Shown here one piece after another: positions 43,986 through 55,900 of a stretch of 64,000 nucleotides of DNA. The stretch lies in the NCBI GenBank assembly GCA_902728285.1, contig CACVBU010000681.1, positions 62,001 to 126,000 on the forward strand, given 5' to 3'. Below the pieces are notes generated by a model. It ran no database searches and had not been told where the DNA came from. It saw nothing but the letters and a program-made list of their open reading frames with translations. This DNA is from Clytia hemisphaerica (Eukaryota; Cnidaria; Hydrozoa; Leptothecata; Clytiidae). Both the position numbers and the translations under genes were made by a program. Within the stretch, counting starts at the first letter, position 1. The number at the start of each line of letters is the position of its first letter.

Positions 43986-45791
43986 TTTTATTTAGTTTAG
44001 TTTTTTATAAGCAGGTCATTTATGATATAACATTTGTATCAAAATGATTCCTTTTTTTTACAATAAATGGATTTGCTTTAGCCATTTAGAAGTTTTATTG
44101 TTTACGTATTTTAGCAATATTCCATACATGTACACATTTATCACCATTATACCCTTGCAAAGATTTATCAAAAGTTATTTACCTTTTAGTCTATCTTCAT
44201 CGTTATTCGCAATTTTCCTTAAATTTCTTCCCAAATTCATTTAGTTGCTTGAAACTGCCCTTTTGTATCTCTAAAGTAAGCAACGTCAAACTTTTGTTTT
44301 GGTTTTCATATAGACTATAGACAGAACTTAAAACACACATGTCACGGGAAAAATGAAAATTGAAAACTGGTCCAAAAGCCTAAAATTTGTACTAAATTTC
44401 CTAATTTCTAGTCTATTTTCGTCCTAATTTGTCCTATTTTACTAACTAAATGGCAAAAAAATTGGCTTGGAGGCCTGAACGGTTTCCCTAGCCTGTAGGC
44501 CACTTGGAGCTTTTTGATAGACTGGATGACGCTGGTAGCCAATTTTTTTGTTAATTTTACTTTGCCAGCATAAGTTTTTTGTGCCTACTCAGCTTTTTTA
44601 AGATAAATCGATAAACTTTAAGGATTTTTTAAGAATGTTGTTCAGCTTCAAATTTTGTCTGAAATATGGTTCTGTTGAGAAAGTTTCAAATTCTTGTTTT
44701 CCATTTTGGTTTTTATGTTTGAAGAAATTTAATCCCTGCAAAACTTAATCTACAAATGGTATTGCAGGAAAAATCTTATTTTTGAAATGAATTTTATGGC
44801 AAATTTAGTTAAATTCACTTTTTTTATTTTTCAAGTCTTAGAAACAAAAGAATTTTTTAGGGCTCAAATTCGTGACATTTTCAGATCGCGAATCACTTCG
44901 ATTTATATAATTCTTATAAAAAAACTGTACTTTGTATATCATTAAAAATTATATTTTGATTAAAAAAAAACTTGGAAAAACGTCTGGTTTCAAAACTAAC
45001 TGTAGTCAAACCAAACTTTCTATAAGATTTAAGGATTTTTCTATGTACTGTTCATATTAAACGGTAAATGGTGTACAAATTCATAAATTTCATAAGATTT
45101 GACCGCGGTCGCCTCAGTGTGTTACACTGTGACCTAGTTTTGATTCTGTCTTTAGAAAATATAGAACGAATTGTGTAGCAAGAAAGAAAACAAAAACGGA
45201 AATTCCTTAAAGTGTATTTGCCGGGACCGATAAAAATGAAAACAAACATGGTAGCTTATTTCGAAGGATTAAATTTGACAAAGTAGGAGGTGTCCATCCA
45301 CCACAGGGCATCTCGTCACTTATTATGTTATTATAGAGCCAATCTAGACAACACAAGACCAAAATGAAGAGGGCCTATGATCATTGTAAGGGAAATCTAT
45401 TCACTTTTAAAATCTTGTGCCAGACAGGTGTATCGACCAACTTTTCCAGGCCCAGAGCACTGCTGGACTGGAGAGGGGAGTCTGTGAGTTTGGATTTTCC
45501 AAACCAAGAAGGGATTTTGTTCATTTTTTATATTTTCAAAGGGGGTAATTGAAGGTTTCCAGGCCCTTCTAGGGGTCATTGAAGATTTCCAGGGGTTTTT
45601 TTCCTTGTAAAAACACCCTTTTTTTAGAGTAGGGAGGTCGAATTTGCGCGTATTTTCGGTGCGAAAAAAAGAAAAAAAAGTTTATTGACTTTTTCCAAAT
45701 AGTAGAGAATTTATCAGAGATGAGAATTAGAAAAAAATTACTTCGATATCTTTTTTCTATCGAAAGTTACATTCATTTCCCCATCCAGTTC
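43986..45791. other. intergenic, no gene seen
   Basis: AT-rich. A short patch near 45545-45600 has TTTCCAGG motifs like those of the 49648 and 55428 elements. The Helitron 3' end (hairpin plus CTRR) could lie here but I could not identify it. Confidence 0.35.
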
Positions 45792-45985
45792 CATCAATAT
45801 GCCAAAAACAATTTGTTCAACCACCTTCACTTCAAGATAGGATAGGCCACCATAGAATGAACTTCCTTTTATAGGATGAACCCATATTCATGTGGCTTTC
45901 AGCCTTGCACTCCATCTATGGTGGCCTATCTTGAAGTGAAGTGAAGTTGGTTGAACAAAATGTTTTTGGCATATTGATATGTAAC
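45792..45985. repeat. 194-bp hairpin element
   Basis: CAATATGCCAAAAACA on the left pairs with TGTTTTTGGCATATTG on the right, and CTTCACTTCAAGATAGG pairs with CCTATCTTGAAGTGAAG. The loop contains CATATTCATGTGG. Confidence 0.75.
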
Positions 45986-46929
45986 TGCCATCACGCGTCG
46001 CCATTTTGAGAAAGAAAATGTCACGGCACCAAAAGTTTTTTTGATTGAGATGTAACACTAGTGTTACACGTAAGCCAAATCGCGTATTACGAACAACCTC
46101 TAAATTGCCCAGTACAGGAGAAAAAAAATCGAAATTCAAAATGGCGGCCAAGCCCACGCTGATAAACCACAAAATTTGCCCCTCACTATTAACTTAATGT
46201 AACTTTGTGTAATGCCGACATACCTTGTCTAATTCCGCCATTGAAACTATCTGGTCTTTTAAATGTTTTTCAATAAAAAACACTCTAAATACTTTGCTCA
46301 AACTGAGGAACACAATTTTGGTACTGCCTTGTGACTCAACTGTTCAAATACTGAAATACTTGGCTAGAATTCCCACAACAATCTTTTCATTTTTCAGGAT
46401 TTTGTGCCCATAATAATGCAATTGCATGTGTTTTGTTCGTCAAAAACGGCTATTAAAAAAACTTTATTAATATTTTTTTACCTATGGTTCTAATGTTTTT
46501 CTAAATCTCCATTAAATTTATGACATCTGGGTATTTAACATGACCAGAACCAAAGCTATTTCAATGAAGATTTTAAATAGCTCAAAGGAGCAATTATTGG
46601 TCTTTAATAAACAAACGCAACGCAGTATAAAAGATAAAATAAAAACAAAGAGAAAAACCATAAATGAAGATCCTAAATTCATGCTTGAAAACCCATAGTA
46701 AGACTATTTCTAAATGATAAGACAGATTGTTCCTGATTATGATAAACATGGCATATGTATCACCAAGATATTTTTAAATTCAATCACAATAATGAATCAT
46801 ATCAATGAAGACATATATTATAATGTTTTTTACTAGGAGGCGATGGTAACAACGTTATAGAAGACATTATATTACTGGCCTGGAACACATCGATATAGAA
46901 AATCTTGATTGAAAAAATAAACGAAGAAG

Positions 46930-49900
46930 ATGCCACCGACTGGAATACCAATCAAATGTAATAAATGTTTAAAAGTCATCAAAAGACAATCAGAAACTGT
47001 GCTTGCACTTCAGAATACATGGCATAAACATTGCTTCAGGTATCGCAAGCTTGTTATGTGTTTGTTCTACAAATTATTTTGGGCTTAGGCTTGGAGTGGC
47101 TTTATAGACGATCTTTACAGTAATGTTTAAAAATCGGGGAAACCAAAAGTTTATTTTTGTAATAAGTGCAGTACTGTTTTTTAAAACGGCTCCATTTTAT
47201 GAGTCAATAAAGCCCATATGTGTACTATTTGAAAACAAAATTTTTTTTGATAAAAGCTACTGAAAATTGGGAAATTTTTGAAAAGTTTGATTTTAGATCC
47301 CTCCAAATCCCGCTTCATCCCGCTTTAGATCCCTCAAAACCGGAATCGAATTAATTCCCAATTGGGAAGGGCTAGAGTTCTCAATTTTTTACTGAATATT
47401 TGTTGTTATATTCCTTATCGGATAAAAGAAAGATCCTTTTGTTAAATATCTTCAAATTTTCTTTACGACCAAAAATAGGCATTTTTTAATCCGATAAATC
47501 CGATTACAGATCACCATTCTAGCTAATTTTCTGGTATTTATGCTATATTTATAACTATTATTTGACAACCATACACATTTTCTTTTACGATCGTGAAAAT
47601 TCTTTGAGGCTTTTGGGCGTTTTTAACTTTTTAGGTTTTAAACCTAAACATTGGAACATTATGTTCTTATTTTACCTCTTATTTTACCTTATTCTTGTAA
47701 AAGATTTGGCTGCCCTGGGTTGGCTAGGAAAATTTTGGAAACTTGGGTTTTCATTCTCTAGACCAAGCTCTATAATTTTAGAACTTTGTGTGTTTTGATT
47801 CTCCTTTCTTTTTTTTGATAGATGCATAACATGTAAGGAAAGACTACGCAAAGTTTATTACTCATGGAAAGGTGAATTATATTGCAAGAAACACTACTTG
47901 GAAAAATATGCTCATTTTTGTCACATTTGTCATAAACCAATTTCTGGGCTACTTATGGTAACGTTAATTTTTAAGTTATTTTAAGATACATTGAGAAAAC
48001 TAATTTTAGCGGGAACTAATTTTAGCGGTCGAAAAAAAATAATCAAAAAGCAGCATTCCACGGAAATTAATTTTCGTGGTATTTCCCTGCTTTGGACATT
48101 TTTTGTATTCTTCTTGAGATTTTTCAAATTTTTTGATGAAAAATAGCAAAATTCACGGGCTTTAATTATCCTGGTTTTGCAAAAATATCATGAAAAAAAG
48201 CAAAAATTAGTTTCCTTAAGGTACAGTATTGACAAACTTTACTGACCAGTTCAACTTTTGAAATAGTTTTTATTTGTTTTGTATAATGTGTTTGAAAAAA
48301 AAAAACAGAATAGAATTTTTGCAGTTTTGCTATCTAGTACCTCGATTTCTTTCAGTCGAAAAATGAGATTACAATAGAATTAGAAATTTAGAAGGATTCC
48401 AAAGAAGTCAAAATATGTCCAATTTGTCAAAACAAATGCAAAGGTCTATTTATGTTGTTTTTTGGACCTACCCCGGTGGGCTGTAGGTCCTATAAATTAA
48501 CCTTTGTCCGTCCGTCCGTTAGTTACCAGCTTTTCTCGAGATTGGCTCATTAGTTTTTTCTGATTTTTTTGCCGGAAATATGCCGGAAATCGCCGTTTTT
48601 CTGGATTTTCATTGGATTTTTTCTATATAATTGGTTGTTTTTTCATTCAAAAACATTATTAATAGCAATGCCCACCATCAAGCATGTTTCAATTTTCAAT
48701 AAAATTGATTTTTGAAGCCGGAACTTTCTAAAAATCGCCGGAACAGCCGATTTTCGCTGGAAAAACTGTATTTCTTGAATTTTTTGAGCTGTACTTTATA
48801 TTTTTTCATGAAATTTTGCACACTGATGCAAAATGTCAATACCTAAATTGTGACGGAGCCTGATTTTCGAAAAAAAATTCAATTCCTGCCGAAAATGCCG
48901 GAAATATGCCGGAAAAACTGTTTTTTTGGCATTTTCTCGAGATTTTATCATAAGTTTTTTTCTGACTTTTTGCTCAAAGATGCGTATTAACAATGCCCAA
49001 AACAAATTTTTTCTGGTTGAAAATTCCGGAAATCGCCGTTTAGTTTACTTATATTTCTATGCTTTTCACACAAAAACATTATTCATAACAATGCTCACCA
49101 TCAAGCATGATTCAATTGTCAATAAAACTGATTTTTGCGACCAGAACTTCCTATTTATTATTTCCCTACAACCCTTCCCTCTCCCCCCATCAACAATGAA
49201 TGATGAATTTATTGTGTTGAGTATTTTCGCTAAACGCTATATTTTCTGACTGATTTTTTTAATTTTTCTTTTCGCATTGCTATCTAACTTTAATCATCAG
49301 GTAGGTCCATTCAGCATATTGCTTGTTATCATCTAGTACCTCAATTTCTTTCAATCGATAAATAACAGTGCAATAAAAAGTTCTAAATGTAGAAAGGATT
49401 CTACGAAATAAAAAGTAAAAAAATATTCAATTTGTCTGTTCAAAAAAACTCATACAAAACTTTAAAGTGCATTATCTTTGTAAACTTTCTTTCTGCTGAT
49501 CCCATAGGTTTCTGGTGAAATCAGCTTCCACCATGAATGTTTTAAATGTTGCAAATGTCGAATCTTGATTGGTCACCAAGAGAATTATGTATTTGAAGAA
49601 CGTTCAAGACTATACTGGTATGTTTTCATGCTTCTTATCATTACATTGGGCTGTTCCATTAAAAAACCATACAGGGGGATGGACGAACCTCTAAAAGTCA
49701 AAAAAAAATTATTGACAATGTGTGGATACCCACTGTAAAATGGTAAATGAAAAAGTTCTTTTCATACCTGGGTGGACGAACTAAAATCAATCTTTTATCC
49801 CCTGGAAATTTCAGAATAACTCTTTATCCTATTGGAAAAATGAAAAAACACCCCCTGGACATTTTTCTCGGATTACCCTCTGGAAATGTTTGGTGTATGG

Positions 49901-52900
49901 ATATAAAATGGAAAGGCCCATTTTTCTATTGCCAAAGTAGGCATTCGACGTGAGAAACACTTGTAGCATCGTGAATAGTGCTGTGAATCGTACTTTTGAC
50001 ATCATTACTTTCTTCCAGTAAAGAAAAACCTCCGCACTTTATAATGGACCATTCAGTTTATACACATTCATGAGGATGGGATTATATTTCCACTGGGTCC
50101 CCAAAGAAGAATTTTTATGGGGTGTCCATGAAGAAATTTATTGCATTTTTCAAGGGGGTTTGACTTGAGTTGCCATTTTTTCCAAAGGGTGAGATGATAT
50201 TGCTCGTTAATTTCTAAAATTTTAAGACATTACATTGTCAAACAACTGACATAAGGTGCACTATTCATGATATGCATCACTGCAATGTCTTTTGACTTTA
50301 CATCACGGATCCAACAGCTGGTTGTAAGTGACGTAAAATCAGTCAATACAGGTCAATACGTAACTTTCAACCAATCAGCTGTTGGGTCCGTGGAAGACAT
50401 TGCAATGGTGCATATCATAAATTTCGCTTTCGCAAGCTCAGTATCTTTTGCAAAGCGATTAATACTTCTCAATTCAAACATCGTTAACTTGTCTTTAACT
50501 TCTTCTGATTTTACATTTTCAGTAAAAAATGTTATGAGATTGACATTGGAATTTATTTGAAATTTTCGAAATTTAAACTTTTCCACAAGACGGCCATTCA
50601 CCAAATTCACGTTGCACCACGATTCTTCAAAAAGAACAGTTTCACGTTCAAAGTCAATAAAGAAAACAAGGATGGATTGTTTACGGGTCTGCAGAAAAAA
50701 ATGACGACTTCAAAAAATGTTAAGCCATCAAAAGTTACCATTGAAAGGTATTGTATTGGGAAGAAAATTTTATTTCCCTATGTCATTTCCGGAATACACC
50801 CTCGTGTCACAGACCCGCTTGGACCCCCGCTCCCACTGAAAATTTGTCCAAAAATTTCTTCTCGAATGGGGCAATTACCCTACACTTCTATCTCCACTTG
50901 AAACTCAAATGAAAAATTGCACTTCAAAACCATCCCACTTGATTTTTCGAAAAATTGAAAATTTCATCCCCACTGTTGGACAAATTCTCGCCGGGGTTGT
51001 TAGACGAGATAAAATGCAGCATGACGAATTCGTTGATTTGCATTAAATCCGTCATTATGGTTTTTTAATATTATTCAAAAAAAGCTTAGAAGTAGTCTGT
51101 CATACATTCTATAATTTCCGACTGAATCTTCGGACTGACTACCGTTAGATTAAATCACTTGGATTGTTCCAGTATTTTTACATTCTTTACTTTTTCGTTT
51201 TGATTACTACAGCTCTGAGGTGCAATCATTAAAAGTTGGTGACACATTGCTGGAGATCAATGGTACACCTATCACCAGTGACAACATCAAACAGGTTTAC
51301 TTTTATTACTTTTATTACTTACTAACTCCCCTTTACACAGCCTCCTAACGTATCGTCCACCGTTGAATCAATATCCTGAAATTTCAATCGCAATCGGAAA
51401 GCGCCCTAAGATTTTATCCTCATTGATAAAAACAATTTAACCATCCCACTAGTATTTTTGTGCTGGAAATAAAACTTTCTTCCCCATTTGGACTTTGTTA
51501 GAAATTTTAATCTCTATTGAGATACAGATTTTTTGTTAGTGAGCCTAGCCTAGCCTAGCAAGTTTCTTTTTGAGGAGAGGGTTATATTTATATATTTCCT
51601 GCAAAATTCTGAAATACTGTTTAAAAGCCATGAGAAGAAAGCATCTCCTATTGAAAGAAAATAGGAAAAAATAAAGAGGTGCGAAAATCTGTTTTACGTG
51701 TTAGGGAAAGTGGTTGAACATTTTTTAAAGGGCAAGGGAAGGTGCAATTTCTCTTAACCAAGTCCTTAGTTTTTAGTGTTTTAATTGTCTCTCTTTTCTC
51801 CAGTTTTCAGAATTGCTAGAAATTGCCGAAGCTTCGAAACGTATAAGCGTCACTCTGGAAAGAGCGCCAGAACTTTCACGACCTCAAGACCAAAACGTTA
51901 TTTCTACGAGTTAGTTCATCTAATGTTTCCAGCTCACCCAAATAGAGACTTACACGCATGCGTAATTTATTGTTCTTTAAACTGCTAGTTGTTAAATAGC
52001 GTAAAGTACAAAAAGTAATGAATATGTAGGGGTAGTAGTTACTGACCAAGGTCGGGGTTTGGGACGACTAAATATGTCGTTCTTTGATAGTTAGGGTTAT
52101 GGTTAGGGTTTGTCGTTCTTTTTGTCGCTTTTTGGACCTACCTCCGGGTGTCCCGGTGGAGGTTCTATAAATTAACCCATGTCCGTTCGTCCGTTCGTCC
52201 GTTCGTCCGTTTGTTCGTTCGTTCGTCCGTCTGTTACCAGCTTTTCTCAGGATTGGCTCATTAGTTTTTTCTGATTTTTTGCACAATGATGCAAAATGGC
52301 AATGCCCAGAACGTGACGGAGCCCGATTTTTGAGAAAAAATTTATTTGGACAAATTTGGGCCAAAAACTACCTAAAAATAGGGTTTTTTGGACTTTGTGC
52401 AAAATCCTGTCATTACTTTTTTCTGATTTTTTGTAAAAAGATGGAGGGCAAGATTCTCTAAAGAATGGCTGCAGTGGTTTTTCCCGGAAAATTCTTATTC
52501 GCCTTAAAAAACGGATTTTCGTATTTTGGGGGAAATTCCCTTTAACCAAATAAGAAAATATAGCTTTTAACAATGTTGACTCATTATATTTTTCTGATTT
52601 TTTGTACAATGATGCAAAATGGCAATGCCTAAAATGTGACGGAGCCAGATTTTTAAGGAAAATTATTTTGGGCAAATTTGGGCCAAAAACATTTTAAAAG
52701 GTTTTTTGAGCCTGAATGGTTTAAGTGATCTTCGTATTTGGAGAAATTCCTTTTTACCATTTTACATTATTCAACACACCAGCTTTATTTTTCCATTCTG
52801 ACTTTTTGTACAATTATTGTCACTTTTTTCTTATTTTCATCTGATGTTAATCATTAGGTAGGTCCATTCAGCATGTTGCTTGTTAATAGTTATTTGTCGT

Positions 52901-55900
52901 TCTTTTTAGATGGTCTGGAAACGTTAGATGAACAGTCTCCTACATCCAGTTATTCATCGCCGACTTTTCAACAGCAAAAATCCTGTGAGGAGGAAAATGT
53001 ATTTGACCCTGAAGTCTATAAAAGAAATATTTCATACTTTAATTTTGAAGTGTTGAAACGATGCGGTAGTGATTCTGCTATATCAAGGTATGGGACTAGT
53101 TGGTTTAAGATTTTCCTAAAATCTTTGGCATTCTTATCATACATGTTTTTAAGAATTTGGTTTGGAACAAAATTTTTGGAGCATGTTTTTTCGCGGGATG
53201 AGGATTTTTGCCAAAGGTGAGGCCAATTAGATTTGTTGTTTTACGGGCAAAGCTACCCAAAAAAGAGGGTCGGTCGGCGAAAAAATAAAAATAAAAGTAG
53301 AATTTCATCTATAAAATCCCCTGTAAAAAGGCAGTAAAAACTAACTACATCTTGACAAAAATGCGAAATATAAAATAGAAAGACACGAAAGGTCGAATTC
53401 ATGGACAAAATGAAAAATTGATCATAAAATTCTGTTAAGTCTGTTAAAGCAATGAAAAATGTACTACCAAGATAAATTTTATTTTTATTTCGACTTTCGG
53501 AATTTCATGGTCGCACGGGGCCGTAAAACAACAGTGCCGTAGGAAGCATTTTCATATTGGGGGGTGGGCTGAAGTTTAATGACAACAAGAGGGCCCGAGG
53601 GGGGGGGGGGTTTGAAAATTTGAGCTCTAGATTGCTTGAAAATGCACTCAATTGTGACAATTATGACAAATTTAAAAAGAAAAACTTTGCATTTTGCAAA
53701 ATAACAATTTTTGAAAAAATTATTGGGGAGGCATAGCCCCCCTTGCCCCCCAGTTGCTACGGCACTGAAAAACTAATCAAATTGGTTTCCCCTATGGAAA
53801 TGGAAAAAAATTATTAAATAATCTTCCCACTTAAGGTACCTCTTATGAGCATCCTAGTAAAAGGAAATCGTTTTGTCAAAATTTGTATTGATAAAGTAAG
53901 CCACTAAAATGTGACATCTGTTGATTATTTAATACGTGATTATTTTCGTTCTTTTCCTTTCTTAGATATCATATTGGTCAACGAAAACTGAATGTGATTG
54001 GTGAAGGCACAACAGTTGTTTCACCACGTGAGAAGTTCTCACAGCTCACTGGTGAAAGTAAACAGCCCAAGAAAAAGAACACACTCGTTAAAAGTTTCTC
54101 CATTGGAGATATACATAGGTATGCTCAGACCATGTTCAGACGTTACGGTTCCGAAATAAGTGTGAACGTCAAAATTCGTCAAAACGTCAAAAAAGAAGAC
54201 GCAAAGCAAGCAAAACAAAGAAAAACAATTCGAAACGGTTTTGCTCCACTTTTTTCATCGGAACGAAACTGCTCCGTTGCTCCCAAACGTTCCGAAACCA
54301 CTTCTTGATATGCGTAAGTCAAGATGACGTCATATTTTTTAACGGAAGCATCCAAAAAAGCCGGTTTTTGACCTCTGTGTTTCTATTTTTAGTAACAGAG
54401 AGAGGTCAAATCCCGGCTTTTTTTGGGTGTTTCCGCTAGAAAAATGAATTACGCATATCAAGAATATGAACACACTCGATCCGTAACGAAAATCATACCG
54501 GAGTGAAATGGAACGGTAAATGTGTGAATATGGTCTTGAGGTCTTGAGGGATAACTTAACTATCCAAATTAATGAGTTTGAAAAAAACTTTTTCTTAAAA
54601 ATTGAATGCTTTACGTGTGCTTGGAGGGGAAGAAAATTGTTGTCTCTTCTGGTTTTAAAATGTTTTTTTTTTGCGAAAAAGGCCTATTTTCACGCACTTA
54701 GCTGCCGCCGAATTAAACTCCAACTAAAAAAATTTCCCCACCTAAATTTCTTCCTTTAATGTACCTTAATTATTTTTATCAAAAACACTCAAAAATATTC
54801 CAGAAATTACTATATGCGCGAAATTTAAAGGGTGCGCGAATGTCTTAGTTAAATGTAAGATACCAGAGATTATGGAATGTTAAAAGATCTTAAGTAAAGG
54901 TTTAACTAAGGAAACCCCACAGATCCTAGCCATACGAGTAGAAACACCATCCCAACTATGGCCCTTATTTATGTTTAAAGAATTTATTGTGGACTCACTT
55001 TTTCATCAAAATCGAAGTTATTTATTAGAGTGTCAGTTAGAAATTGTCAAGGTGGTAACACGCTACTCTCGATCAAAGAGCATTGCTTAGAAAGAAAAGA
55101 GTTGAAAATGTCAGCCTTCTCCGAAACGTCACTTACAAGAACGTTTCTTTCGTTCTGAATAAGTGGTATCTTAGGGGTTATACGTTCTACATTATCAATT
55201 CATACTTTTAGTCAAATTCCTGAAGAGGATGACGTCAACGTTTCGATTAAGCGTGATTTCTTGAAGGGAGAATCACCATTGCATCGTGCGCAATCATTGA
55301 AAGTGGTTGAAACATCTTCCAATCAAATTTTTCGACCATCAGATCTGGTGATCGGTGAATGTATCGGTGAAGGTTTCTTTGGGGAAGTTAGCAAGGTTTG
55401 TTTTTTGTTTAATTTGGAATAATGGACCATTCCATTTTATATCCATACAGGGGGTCGGACGACATTTCCAAGGGTAATTGGAGAAGAATTTCCAGGGGGT
55501 CTTTTTTCATTTTTCCAGTAGGTGAAATGCTATTCTAAAATTTCCAGGGGCAAATAGACTAACTTTTGTTCGTCCACCCTTACTTTTAAGGTATGAAAAT
55601 AATTTTTCCAAGACTTCTTTTGCAAATTTTGCCATTTTCCTGGGGGTATTACCACATTTCTAAAAAAAAATTCTTTGCCTTAAAAAGGTACGTCCACCCC
55701 CCTGTATGGAAATTTAATGGAGCAGCCCAATATGCGCCAGTTTATAGACCTAGTCATATTCATATTGGAAGTTTATCGTGGCTTGGATCACGAGATTTAC
55801 GTTTGGCTACATTTCCAGAGATTTTTTTGACATCATCATTTGTTTTTGTGTACAGTTTATCGCTTCTTTAGGCGTGTCCGATTAAGACAGCTTGTTTCTT

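Noticed and set aside
50267..50610. 97-aa plus and 85-aa minus frames near LIMK exon 4
   Set aside because: They fall on the MITE 50268-50424 and on the opposite strand or other frame of LIMK exon 4.
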